A DNA stretch of 39,123 nt from G963674505 sp964575975 (GTDB taxonomy: Bacteria; Desulfobacterota; Desulfobacteria; Desulfobacterales; SKZT01), in assembly GCA_964575975.1 (NCBI GenBank), contig CAZNTU010000025.1:1-39123 (forward strand), written 5' to 3'. The first letter of the stretch is position 1, and the number at the start of each line of letters is the position of its first letter. The notes beneath the pieces were generated by a model, which worked only from the letters and a program-made list of their open reading frames with translations, ran no database searches and had not been told where the DNA came from. Of this stretch, positions 24,971 to 34,900 are shown in pieces. Both the position numbers and the translations under genes were made by a program.

Positions 24971-25308
24971 TTGGCGCCTCCATGAAAACCTTGTTAAATT
25001 CGAACGTTATATTCGTTTTTCGGTTCTATTTATATGGATTTTTCCGTAAAAGTCAAACATTCGCGCAAAATCGATACCGGATTTTTCCCTTAAACGAAAG
25101 TGGTTCCGCAGAATTTTTCACGAGCTTTTTCTTTTCGACCGAAACGACCGCAATCTTGCATTCTTGCAAAAGATCTTTATTTTTTACCCTGTCGATGAAA
25201 TTGGCGAAAAGGGCCCGGAGCAGACAAAATCGGCGTTTCGATTTATCCGGCTTCGGACCTTGGCCGCCGAAACACGATGAACGAACTGACAGTAAAGGAG
25301 CAGTAAAG
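24971..25308. other. Divergent dnaJ-htpX intergenic region
   Basis: This 338-base region separates the two divergent stress genes. It contains the dnaJ promoter described separately. On the plus strand TTGCAT (25156-25161) and TATTTT (25178-25183), 16 bases apart, form a weak candidate for htpX. I found no clear heat-shock sigma-32 pair and no CIRCE-type inverted repeat. Confidence 0.4.
25029..25056 (-). promoter_or_regulatory. Candidate sigma-70 promoter for dnaJ
   Basis: On the minus strand TTGACT (25051-25056) and TATAAA (25029-25034) are separated by 16 bases, each matching five of six consensus bases. The region is AT-rich and lies about 60 bases before the dnaJ ATG. Confidence 0.6.
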
Positions 25309-26256
25309 ATGGGTAATCAGCTCAAAACCGCGATTCTTCTCGGCGTGCTTACCGCGTTTATCCTGTGGGTAGGAAATCTGTTGGGCGGACGCGCGGGAAT
25401 GGTCCTTGCGCTCGTTTTCGCGGGAGGCATGAACTTTGTCAGCTACTGGTTCTCGGACCGGATCGTATTGAAAATGTACCACGCCTCGGAAGTAAAGGAA
25501 GGCCAAATCCCCAAGCTTTACGCAACCGTAAGGGAACTGGCCCGTGAGGCAAACATTCCGATGCCGAAGGTTTTCATTATTCCGCAGAGGGCGCCCAATG
25601 CGTTCGCTACCGGCAGAAACCCGGACCATGCCGTCGTTGCCGTAACGGAAGGGCTTTTGGAAATCATGAACGAGGACGAACTCAAAGGGGTGCTGGCCCA
25701 TGAAATGGGACACATCAAGAATCGCGACATCCTTATCGGCACGATAGCGGCGACTTTGGCCGGAGCGATCATGGTGCTGGCCAGCATGGCGAGGTGGTCC
25801 GCCATTTTCGGAGGAGTCGGAGGAAACGACGACGAGGGCGGCATGGGCATAATCGGCCTGATCGTGATGTCTATCGTCGCTCCTTTGGCAGCCATGCTCA
25901 TTCAAATGGCCATTTCCCGCTCCAGAGAGCATCTGGCGGACTCTACAGGCGCGCATCTCGCCCGTCATTCCGAAGGCCTTGCCAGCGCTCTGGAAAAAAT
26001 AGGCGCCTACTCGGAAAAGAGACCCATGAGAGCCAATCCCGCCACGGCGCATATGTTCATTGCGAATCCTCTGTCGGGAGGAGGGCTAGCCACCCTTTTT
26101 TCGACCCATCCGCCCTTGGAGGAAAGAATCGCCCGCTTGAGAGGCGGTCGCCGTTCAGGGGATTCCGACGGGTCCGGAGGAGGACCGGGGATACAAAGAC
26201 GGCGGCAAACAATGGAGGACCAGGCAAAGGCGACGTGGGACAGGCTGTCCAAGTAG
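25309..26256 (+). CDS. htpX: Membrane zinc metalloprotease HtpX
   Basis: A 315-residue M48 peptidase of the inner membrane that degrades misfolded membrane proteins. Two N-terminal membrane segments (residues 5-45) precede the catalytic part. The zinc site is HEMGH within VLAHEMGHIKNRD, and the third ligand Glu is in SREHLADSTGA; two further hydrophobic segments lie between. The MP..F.I....NAFATGR block is typical of HtpX. AAAGGAG stands eight bases before the ATG at 25309; the frame is open further upstream but without similarity. The C-terminal 35 residues form a Gly/Ser-rich then charged extension that is longer than in many relatives. Confidence 0.94.
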   Translation: MGNQLKTAILLGVLTAFILWVGNLLGGRAGMVLALVFAGGMNFVSYWFSDRIVLKMYHASEVKEGQIPKLYATVRELAREANIPMPKVFIIPQRAPNAFATGRNPDHAVVAVTEGLLEIMNEDELKGVLAHEMGHIKNRDILIGTIAATLAGAIMVLASMARWSAIFGGVGGNDDEGGMGIIGLIVMSIVAPLAAMLIQMAISRSREHLADSTGAHLARHSEGLASALEKIGAYSEKRPMRANPATAHMFIANPLSGGGLATLFSTHPPLEERIARLRGGRRSGDSDGSGGGPGIQRRRQTMEDQAKATWDRLSK

Positions 26257-26326
26257 CCGCCGGATTTTCCGTTGCCGTTTCTTGACGATACAACATCTAC
26301 AACCTTGTTTGAACGCGGAGAAAAAC

Positions 26327-26941
26327 ATGAAGTTCCGAATCGTTTCGTTCTGTTTTGCGCTGTTCTTGACTGCCGCAGGCGTTGCCTCGGCGGAAGCCCC
26401 TCATGAAATCGCGGGTTTCGTACTGGGAAAAAACGTTTCCGAATATCGGGACAGGCTTAAAATGGACACGGTGCTCCCGATCAGGTATGCGGATTTCCTA
26501 AAGGAAGTGGAAATTATGCCGACTCCCGGATACAAAAGCGGTTTGATCGTTTACGGAGATTGCGCCGCTCCGGGAACAATTCTGAGAATCTCGCTGAAAT
26601 ACGCGGACTCCCGGAAAGAATTCTACGAAAAGCTGCTGGAACAATTCAAACAACGCTTCGGAAAACCCGACCGCTGGCGCGGCGATCCGTTTCATGTGGT
26701 AATAGCCTGGAAGTGGTCCTTTACCGACGAAAAGGGAAATCGAATCGGGCTGATTCTTCAACACAACGCGGAGGATGCCTCAATGAAGATGGGAAACGTT
26801 GTGAAGCTCCAGATGTACAACTTGCAGGAGGAGGAACTGGAATGTTTCGAAAACAAGTTTCCCTCGGAAAGCAAACCCGACTTGGAGCATGTCGGAAAAA
26901 TTGAAAATCCTGCGGACTGGGACCAGTTCGTTCCCCGATAG
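26327..26941 (+). CDS. Exported unassigned protein
   Basis: A 204-residue protein with a clear Sec signal peptide: basic start (MKFR), hydrophobic core (FALFLTAAGVASA) and a cleavage site after ASA/AEA near residue 23. The mature part begins HEIAGFVLGKNVSEY, a pattern seen in periplasmic proteins of the IAGF-LG type, and has no cysteine in a lipobox. The ATG at 26327 follows CGGAGAAAAAC. It overlaps the next gene by 53 bases. Family unknown to me; a periplasmic or secreted role follows from the signal peptide. Confidence 0.8.
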   Translation: MKFRIVSFCFALFLTAAGVASAEAPHEIAGFVLGKNVSEYRDRLKMDTVLPIRYADFLKEVEIMPTPGYKSGLIVYGDCAAPGTILRISLKYADSRKEFYEKLLEQFKQRFGKPDRWRGDPFHVVIAWKWSFTDEKGNRIGLILQHNAEDASMKMGNVVKLQMYNLQEEELECFENKFPSESKPDLEHVGKIENPADWDQFVPR

Positions 26942-27878
26942 AATTAACGGCGTGGCGTCCGAAAAAGAACATGCTTGGAAGGAAATCGGATGGGACGGAT
27001 TCCGCGTCGAGGTTCCGTCCACGTGGAATCCCGGTCGTCTCGGGAAGAAGTATTTTCTTTTGGAAAACGACGGATATCCGGCGTTGGAGGCGAAATGGGA
27101 CCTTGCCAAAGGAAGCTTCGCGCCGGAAAAGTTTCTGGGAAAACTGAAGAGGGCGATGCCGAAAAGGCAAGGCGTTCGTTCTTGGGAAGTTCCGCGAGAC
27201 TGGAGCAACGCTTTGGGAAAATTGGAAACCGCAGGTTTCCAATGGCAAGGCGACCTCGTCTCCGGCAAGGGGATAATCGTATATTGCGGAGATTGCAGGC
27301 GCGCTACTCTGCTGCAATTTTACGAGCGTGAAAACGAGAATTCGCGGAACTTTCCACAGGACAACCGGCCAAAAATCCTTTCGTCTTTCCGGGACCACCC
27401 TGTGCGCGGAAAAACTCTTTGGTCCGTTTACGACATGCGGCTCGAACTTCCCCCGCATTATTTCCTCCTCGAGCATTCCTTCGCGCCTGGCGCGTTCGAA
27501 CTCCGATTCGACGCCGAACATTTCAAAATTTCCTTTCACCGTTGGAGCCCCGCATCGATTATCCTCGCGAAGGACAGCCTCGAATCCTTCGCACGGAAAT
27601 CCTTTTCCTTGGGACAGGACCATATGATTTCAAAATACGAATCCGAGGATTCGAAGACCGTCGAATTCCAATCCCTCCCGCCTTTGTCCGGCTATGCGAA
27701 GTCATGGGCGAAATTCCGAGGAAAACCTTTGTACATGTGGACCAGAATGTGGTATTTACCATCTGTCAACAGGATATTGGGGGCAACGGCCCAAAGCTCC
27801 GAACCGCTCGATATCGGAAATTTGAATGAAATTTGCGATCGCTATGAAATTGTTCAAGACACGCGCCAGGGTCCCTGA
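26889..27878 (+). CDS. Unassigned protein preceding PqqD-like gene
   Basis: A 329-residue protein with no signal peptide or membrane segment. It looks like mixed alpha/beta sequence rich in Trp and Phe, for example WKEIGWDGFRVEVPSTW near the start. The middle has YCGDCRRATLLQF, and the second half has ELPPHYFLLEHSFAPGAFEL and LSGYAKSWAKF. The ATG at 26889 overlaps the previous gene by 53 bases; a GTG at 26952 is a possible shorter start, just after the previous stop. The 3' end overlaps the PqqD-like gene by 53 bases. The overlaps suggest coupled translation and joint function. I do not recognise a named family. Confidence 0.78.
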   Translation: MSEKLKILRTGTSSFPDRINGVASEKEHAWKEIGWDGFRVEVPSTWNPGRLGKKYFLLENDGYPALEAKWDLAKGSFAPEKFLGKLKRAMPKRQGVRSWEVPRDWSNALGKLETAGFQWQGDLVSGKGIIVYCGDCRRATLLQFYERENENSRNFPQDNRPKILSSFRDHPVRGKTLWSVYDMRLELPPHYFLLEHSFAPGAFELRFDAEHFKISFHRWSPASIILAKDSLESFARKSFSLGQDHMISKYESEDSKTVEFQSLPPLSGYAKSWAKFRGKPLYMWTRMWYLPSVNRILGATAQSSEPLDIGNLNEICDRYEIVQDTRQGP

Positions 27879-28227
27879 AGTAACGCGGGAGCAAGCCTTG
27901 GGATTCAAACCGATCAAGAATTTCCAAGTGGAGGAGACCCGCTTGGAAAGCGGAAAGATTATGCTATCGTATCCCGCAGGCCAACGGCCTTGGGTCGCGT
28001 CGCTGATCAAACGTTTTTCAGGCTCTCCGGAGAATCCGGTCGTGAAGAAAGTGGAACTCGACCTTCTCGGTTCCAGCGTTTGGGAGCTGGTGGACGGAAA
28101 TCGCTCCGTGAGACAAATTGTCATGGAATTCGCACGAATGCACCAACTTCATATCAAGGAGGCTGAGGTCTCCGTGACCCAATTTATCCGGCAACTGGGT
28201 CAAAGAGGATTGCTCGGCCTTAGTTGA
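27826..28227 (+). CDS. PqqD-family peptide-chaperone-like protein
   Basis: A 133-residue protein whose last 65 residues fit the PqqD family: VELDLLGSSVWELVDGNRSV, then IVMEFARMHQL and VTQFIRQLGQRGLL. PqqD-type domains bind precursor peptides and present them to radical SAM or other modifying enzymes in RiPP pathways. No radical SAM enzyme, protease or obvious precursor peptide is adjacent. The first 60 residues are an extra N-terminal region (PAGQRPWVASLIKRF). The ATG at 27826 lies within the end of the preceding gene; ATG 27844 is an alternative. Its close coupling to the preceding unassigned gene suggests that this pair works together. Confidence 0.82.
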   Translation: MKFAIAMKLFKTRARVPEVTREQALGFKPIKNFQVEETRLESGKIMLSYPAGQRPWVASLIKRFSGSPENPVVKKVELDLLGSSVWELVDGNRSVRQIVMEFARMHQLHIKEAEVSVTQFIRQLGQRGLLGLS

Positions 28228-28426
28228 ACAAAAGTCTCAATTGTAGCATCTATCGCAATTTTTCTTCCGGCTTTGTCGTTTTCTTTATCGAGTATCGCGG
28301 AGCCTTGTTCGTACTACTTTCCCTACTTCAAGGAAACGAATAGCCGGAGTTTTGACTAACCGACACTGTTTTCGAGGTTTCAACAGCGTTTTCAAACCGG
28401 ATTAAAAGAGACGATCAGCTTTTTCT

Positions 28427-31400
28427 ATGCGGCCTGTGGTATTGTCCAGATTGTCGGTTTTTTTGTCATTGCCGATTTTCATATTGATCGTTTGCTTTGC
28501 ATTCCCCTCCCCCCCCTTTACCCAAGCCGATACCGAAGGAAAGAAAAACGTTTCCGCGGAGTACAAGGGAAAAGTTGGGGGGGTTGCCCTTCAGCTCAAA
28601 TGGTTCCATCAGTTCCAATTCGCAGGATACTACGCGGCAAAAGAAAAAGGCTATTACCGCGACAGGGGCTTGCGGGTGGAAATAATCGAAGGCGGCCCTT
28701 TCGAAACCACGAAGGCGGTATTGTCGGGCAAAGCCCAATATGGTGTCGCCACAAGCGAAATCGTCCTGGAAAGGGCAATGGGCGCGCCGGTTGTCGTTCT
28801 CGCCTGCATTTTCCAGCATTCTCCCCATGTGCTGATCGCGCGCGAAGAAGGGCAAGCCTCCCCCGGAATCCACGATCTGGTCGGGAAAAAGATCCGAATT
28901 CCATCATCCAAAAGGGCTGCGGACATCCACGCCATGTTTTTATTCGAGGGGATTTCGCTCGACAAATCAATCCTGGTGGAATCCGCTGGATCGCCTTGTT
29001 GCGGCGACAAAACCGTTTCGGCGTGCAACGGGCACGTCTCCAACGAGCCGTTTTTTTTCAAACAACGAAACGAACCGATCACGATCATCTATCCAAAAAG
29101 CTACGGAATCGACTTTTACGGGGATTGTATTTTCACCACGGAGGAAGAAATCGAACGATACCCGGAAAGGGCCGACAAACTAGTCGAAGCGAGCATCGAG
29201 GGGTGGACCTACGCATTGGACCATGTCGAGGAAATCGTTGACTTAATCGTCGACGAATACGACTGCAAAAATTCAAGGGAACACCTGCTTTACGAGGCAA
29301 ACGAGATCAAAAGACTGATAGAGGCGGATTTCATAAGGATAGGCCATGTCAACGAAGAACGATGGCAATTCATAGCGGATACTTACAAGAAATTGGGACT
29401 GTGCGAATCCGACTTTTCCATCGACGGTCTAGTCTATGATTCGTCCGCAGCCAAAATCGAAAGGCAAAAAGGTTGGGAAAAATTTTTCGGGACAACCGCC
29501 GGGGTCATCGGGGCCATCCTATTGGCGTTATATGCCTGGAACCGTTCGCTCGGAAAAAAGGTAAAACAAAGGACCTCGGAACTGGAAGAGGGAATAGCCG
29601 AACGAACCAAGGCCGAAAAAGCGCTTCGGAAAAGCGAACGGAAGTTCGCGGAAACTTTTATGTCCTGTCCGACGGCGTTGATTCTTTCCTCGTTCGAAAA
29701 CGGGCGTTTCATGGATGTAAATCATGTTTTCACAACCCTCGCGGGATACGCACGGAAGGAGGTTGTCGGAAAAACTTCCATGGAAATCGGCTTGTGGCGC
29801 GACTCGACCCAGCGAGATCGAATGATGGACCGTCTGAGAAAGGACGGATTCCTCAAAAACTATGAAATCGAGTTTCAAACCGCATCCGGAAAAACAAAGA
29901 CAGGCTTGATGTCGGCCGAAATTATCGAAATCGATGGGAAAGTTTGCATGTTGTCCCAGGTAATCGATATCACGAGTCTGAAATCGGCGGAAATCGCGCT
30001 TCGGAAAAGCGAGGAGCGCTATCGGATCGTAGCCGATTTCGCCCACCACTGGGAATACTGGATCAGGCCCGACGGACGCTTCGAGTATGTCTCGCCCTCC
30101 TGCGAACGGCTAACCGGATATGCAGCGGACGAATTCGTCGAACATCCCGGTTTGTTGACGGAGATTGTCCACGAGGACGACAGGGAAACGTTTCTGGATC
30201 ACATCCAATTCCATCCCGAAAGGAAGGATATTCCCGAACTGAAGGATTTTCGCATCAGGACAAGGGACGGCCGCGTAAAATGGATTCAACACCGTTGCCG
30301 GTCGGTTTTCGACGACGGCGTCTATTTGGGAATTCGAGCCAGCAACCGGGATATAACCGAACGCAAAGAGATCGAGGAAAAAATCGGAATAAGCGAGTCG
30401 ATGTTCAAGGCGATCAACGAAAAGACCTCGGATGTAATCGTCATATTGGATAAAAATCGCGTATACAAGTATGTCAGTCCGTCGATAGCCAATGTCGCCG
30501 GATTTTCACCGAACGATCTCATAGGAAAGACCCTCGACTTCGTTTTTGAGGAGAACGATCTGGAGAAAGCCACCGAATATCTTGAAAAAGCTGTTTCAAA
30601 CCACGGAAAAACTATAACTGCGGGAGTTTTGAGGGCAAAGATGAAAAACGGAGGCTATTGCAGCATCGAGACGCGTATTACGAATCTGCTCGACGAACCC
30701 GGCGTAGAAGGTTTCGTTGTCAGTTCGCGAGATGTAACCGAAAAGATAAAATTGAAGGATGAACTGAACCATGCTTATAAAATGGAAGTCATTGGAGCGC
30801 TGGCCGGAGGAATCGCCCACGACTTCAACAACATTCTCTCGTCCATAATCGGCAATGCGGAACTGGCGCTCGAGGACGCGAAATTCGAAAACGATCCTGC
30901 GGACCATATACGAGAGATTATCGGGGCGGGATTCAGAGCCATGGCCCTGACGAACAGCATTCTTTCCTACTCCAGAAGATCTTCCGGAAACGAGGGCGCG
31001 TGCGAAGCCGGCCGCGTGTTAAGACAATCGATGGAACTTCTGCGCGCGGCGATACCCTCCTCGATCAAGATCGACTTGAAAATGGACAGCCAATCCTTCG
31101 TTTCGACCGCTCCTTCCCGGCTTCGGCAGCTGGTTACAATTCTTTGCGCGAACCGAGCCATGGCAATGGAGAAAGAAGAGGGGGAACTGAAAATAAAGCT
31201 GAAGGATGTCGAGATCGACGAGAAAAGCGCTGAACGTTTCCGCAACCTGAATCCAGGCCGCCACGTCGAGTTGACCGTCTGGGACGCGAGAGGGGAAATC
31301 GGCGAGGAATGCATCGATTTGATCGCGTACGGTTCTTTCGCAACGAAAAAAGACGATCGTTGCGTCAAAGCGGAATTAGCCAACGCGCGCGAAATAGTCT

Positions 31401-31906
31401 CGGCATTGGGCGGCGAAATCCTAATCGACGAGAAAGACGGTCGAGGGACCGTTTTCAGGGTCTACTTGCCCGCAGTCCCCGATTTCTCCGAGTCGGAAAA
31501 AGGAAAAACGAAAGACCGGTTCCGCAGGAACGAAAATATCCTGATCGTCGACGACAACGGTGCCTTCGTGAACATGACGGGCAAAGCCCTCGAAAGGTTT
31601 GGCTTCAAAGTCGCGATAATCGCCGACAGCGTCGAAGCCCTCGATTTTTTCAATTCGGATCCAAGCCGCTTCGATCTGGTAATCACGGACCTGGTCATGC
31701 CGGGCCTGACCGGAGAGGAATTGTCTATCGCGATGCTGGCAACCCGGCCCGATATTCCAATAATTTTATGCACCGGCTTCAGCAAAGCGCTCTCGGAGGA
31801 AAAGGCATTGGAAATCGGCATTCGAGCAGTCGTTTACAAGCCCTTTGTCATCGATGAATTGGCCAAGACCATTCGGAGCGTTCTCGACAAAACGGAAAGG
31901 CTTTGA
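28427..31906 (+). CDS. THI5-domain hybrid sensor kinase with degenerate ATP-binding site
   Basis: A 1159-residue membrane protein. In order: a signal/anchor (1-35), a periplasmic NMT1/THI5-like solute-binding domain (about 50-330; LQLKWFHQFQFAGYYAAKEK), a membrane helix near 350-370, a coiled coil, three PAS domains (about 405-775), a HisKA-type helix pair with phospho-acceptor His 798 in GIAHDFNN, an ATPase domain (about 885-1015) and a receiver with Asp 1088 in VITDLVMPG. The ATPase domain is broken at its key motifs: the DTGEGI position reads DARGEI (from 953) and the GTGMGL position reads DDRCVK. The reading frame is continuous, so this is divergence rather than a frameshift. The sensor has Cys 191, 192 and 200, absent from the paralogue. 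It is followed after 3 bases by a second, intact kinase and is probably an inactive partner. Confidence 0.87.
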   Translation: MRPVVLSRLSVFLSLPIFILIVCFAFPSPPFTQADTEGKKNVSAEYKGKVGGVALQLKWFHQFQFAGYYAAKEKGYYRDRGLRVEIIEGGPFETTKAVLSGKAQYGVATSEIVLERAMGAPVVVLACIFQHSPHVLIAREEGQASPGIHDLVGKKIRIPSSKRAADIHAMFLFEGISLDKSILVESAGSPCCGDKTVSACNGHVSNEPFFFKQRNEPITIIYPKSYGIDFYGDCIFTTEEEIERYPERADKLVEASIEGWTYALDHVEEIVDLIVDEYDCKNSREHLLYEANEIKRLIEADFIRIGHVNEERWQFIADTYKKLGLCESDFSIDGLVYDSSAAKIERQKGWEKFFGTTAGVIGAILLALYAWNRSLGKKVKQRTSELEEGIAERTKAEKALRKSERKFAETFMSCPTALILSSFENGRFMDVNHVFTTLAGYARKEVVGKTSMEIGLWRDSTQRDRMMDRLRKDGFLKNYEIEFQTASGKTKTGLMSAEIIEIDGKVCMLSQVIDITSLKSAEIALRKSEERYRIVADFAHHWEYWIRPDGRFEYVSPSCERLTGYAADEFVEHPGLLTEIVHEDDRETFLDHIQFHPERKDIPELKDFRIRTRDGRVKWIQHRCRSVFDDGVYLGIRASNRDITERKEIEEKIGISESMFKAINEKTSDVIVILDKNRVYKYVSPSIANVAGFSPNDLIGKTLDFVFEENDLEKATEYLEKAVSNHGKTITAGVLRAKMKNGGYCSIETRITNLLDEPGVEGFVVSSRDVTEKIKLKDELNHAYKMEVIGALAGGIAHDFNNILSSIIGNAELALEDAKFENDPADHIREIIGAGFRAMALTNSILSYSRRSSGNEGACEAGRVLRQSMELLRAAIPSSIKIDLKMDSQSFVSTAPSRLRQLVTILCANRAMAMEKEEGELKIKLKDVEIDEKSAERFRNLNPGRHVELTVWDARGEIGEECIDLIAYGSFATKKDDRCVKAELANAREIVSALGGEILIDEKDGRGTVFRVYLPAVPDFSESEKGKTKDRFRRNENILIVDDNGAFVNMTGKALERFGFKVAIIADSVEALDFFNSDPSRFDLVITDLVMPGLTGEELSIAMLATRPDIPIILCTGFSKALSEEKALEIGIRAVVYKPFVIDELAKTIRSVLDKTERL

Positions 31907-31909
31907 TCC

Positions 31910-34900
31910 ATGGAATGTTCGAAAAAGCATCTTTCCTATAGGTTCGCCTTCGCGACCGTCGTTTTTGCGGCGCTGCTCCTGTCCGCCTCTCTGTTTCCTT
32001 CGGTTTCAAGCGCCCAAAACGAGCAAAAAGACGGGTCTCCAAAGGAAAGCTCCGACCTCGAAGCAGTGGCTTTGCAGCTTAAATGGATGCACCAATTTCA
32101 ATTCGCGGGATATTACGCGGCAAAGGAAAAAGGGTTTTACGCCCGGCGGGGCTTGGACGTCGAATTCCTAGAGGGCGGCTCCTTCGATCATGCCGATGCG
32201 GTCTTGTCCGGCAAGGCGCAGTACGGGATAGCAAGCAGCGAAATCGTCCTGGAGAGAATCTCGGGCAAGCCGGTGGTCCTGCTCGCCGCTGTTTTTCAAC
32301 ATTCGGCCCAAGTTTTGATCGTTCGTCAAAACGGGGAAGAAATACGAGGAATTCACGACTTGGCGGGCAGGAAGGTAAAAACGCCGATCGCAACAAGATC
32401 GGCCGAATTGCGGGCCATTTTCCTGCATGAAAGAATTCCACTGGAAACAATCATCTTCGTGGAGCAGAAACCGCCTTTCGATTTCGCCGACGAATCCATA
32501 TCGGCCTTCGCCGCATATACCACGAACGAACCTTTTTGGTTCGTCGAAAACGACGTGGCTTTTTCGGTTATCCACCCGAAAAGCTACGGAATCGATTTTT
32601 ACGGCGATTGCATCTTTACCACGGAAAACGAAATCGATAACCGTCCGGAGAGGGCGGACAATTTCCTGAAGGCCAGCCTGGAAGGATGGCGATACGCCTT
32701 GAACCACAAGGAGGAAATCGTCGATCTGATCGTGGAAAAATACGGCTGTTCCCATAGCCGCAAGCGACTGCTTCACGAGGCCCGGGAAATTGAAAAACTC
32801 GTGCGTCCCGATATTGTCTCCATCGGACACGTAAACGGAAACCGGTGGAAATTCATCGCCGAAACATACGGGAAACTCGGTTTTTGCGAAAAAGACTTCT
32901 CCATCGACGGGTTCGTCCGCGACCCGGCCGCGGAAATCTTGAAAACGCGAGAAAAGAGACGAAAAAACGAAATCGTTGCGGCAGGTTTGGTTTTTTTGTC
33001 GATGCTGCTTTTCTTGGCATGGAATCTATCGCTCAAATGGGAAGCGCAAAAAAGAACGAAAGCTTTGTCCGACGAATTGGAAAGAGGCGACAAGGCGCGG
33101 AAGGCGCTTTTGGAAAGCGAAAGAAAGTTCCATGCCGCGTTCAGGTCGAACCCGGCGGTTCTGGCTATTTCCACTATAGAAGAAGGCCGGTTCGTCGATG
33201 TCAATCGAGCCTTTTTCGAATTGACGGGATTTCGCCGGGAGGAAGTCGTCGGAAAAAAATCCGCGGATTTGAATCTGTGGCACGACCCGACACAGCGAGA
33301 CCGGATAATCGACGAAATGAAAAGAACGGGTTTTGTCAATTGCATCGAGGTCGAACTGGTCGTTCAAAACGGTGAAATCAAAACCGGCTTGTTTTCATGC
33401 GGAAAAATAGAGATAGAGGGAAAAGAGCTTCTATTGTCGCATTTTATTGATATAACGGAACAAAAGAAAGCCGAGGGCTCCCTGCGAGAAAGCGAACGGC
33501 GCTTCCGAATCGTGGCCGATTTCGCATACGACTGGGAATATTGGCTCGGAGCCGACGGACAATTGAAATTTGTCTCTCCGTCCTGCGAGCGCGTGACCGG
33601 CTACCGTCCCGACGATTTCGCCAAAAACCCCGATCTGTTGAACTCCATTGTCCACGAGGAGGACAGGGAACGTGTCGCAACGCAAACCTTCTTGATAGAC
33701 GGTAAAACAAAGGCCCCCGATACAGTCGATTTCCGGATCGTCGCCTCGGATGGAACCGTCAAATGGATCAATCGCAACTGTCGGCCCGTTTTCGCCCGCA
33801 ACGGAACTTACTTGGGCCAAAGGGTCAGCAACAGGGACATCACGGACCGCAAACTGGCGGAGAATAAATTGAAGGAAAGCGAGGCGATGTTCAAAACCAT
33901 CACCGAAAAAAACAGCGATGTAACCGTCATTTTGGATCAATGCGGAAAAGTCCGATACGTCAGTCCCTCCGTGACCGCCGCTTTGTATTATGCTCCGGAG
34001 GAAATCGTCGGGAAAGAGTTCCGTCGTTTTCTGCGGGAAGACTGTCAACCCGTCGCAATGGAAATCTTCGAAAGCGCCGTAGCGATACCGATGCAAACGC
34101 CCCCGCTCGTGGAATTGACTGCCGTGCGAAAAGACGGACGCCCCATCCATTTCGAGGGTTTCGTCACCAACATGCTCGACGACCCATTTATAAAAGGCAT
34201 TGTCCTCAACTGCCGGAATGTTTCGGAAAGGAAAAAAATAGAGGAGGAACTGAACCAGGCCCGCAAGGCGGAAGCCGCAGGCAGGCTTGCCGGAAGTATC
34301 GCCCACGATTTCAACAATATTCTTTCCTCCTTGATGGGCTACGCGGAACTGGCCCTCGACGACGCCGAAAGAGGAGCCGACCCGGAATCGAATCTGAAGG
34401 AAGTCCTGAACGTCGGCGTCCGGGCCTCGGAGTTGGTGAAGCAAATTCTCGATTTCTCCAGTCCGACGCGGGAAAATTTCTCCGGATCGGTTAAAATCGG
34501 CACGGTGGCGGAGGAAACGACCGAACTGCTAAAAGCGGCGCTTCCCCCCTCCATCCGCGTGGAAAAAAAAATCGAAAGCAGACTGTCCGTGAAAGGAGAC
34601 CCGACACAGCTTCATCAAGTGTTCATGAATTTGTTTACAAACGCCGCCCAGGCCATGGAAGCCGAAGGCGGGGTCTTGGAAGTTCTTGTCGAAGACATCG
34701 ATCTCGATCCTGGATCGTTGGAATTCGAAAACGACTTGAAACCGGGTCGCCATGTCAAGGCGACCGTTTCGGACACCGGCGAGGGAATCGCCCCGGAAGT
34801 AATCGGCTTCATATTCCAACCCTACTTCACCACCAAAAAGGAAGGCGACGGAACGGGAATGGGGCTTGCCGTGGTTCGCGACATCGTTGGGCAATACGAG

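Noticed and set aside
31277..31400. Frameshift explaining the broken ATPase motifs of the first kinase
   Set aside because: Sequence on both sides stays in the same frame and alignable with the paralogue, so the change is substitution, not a shift.
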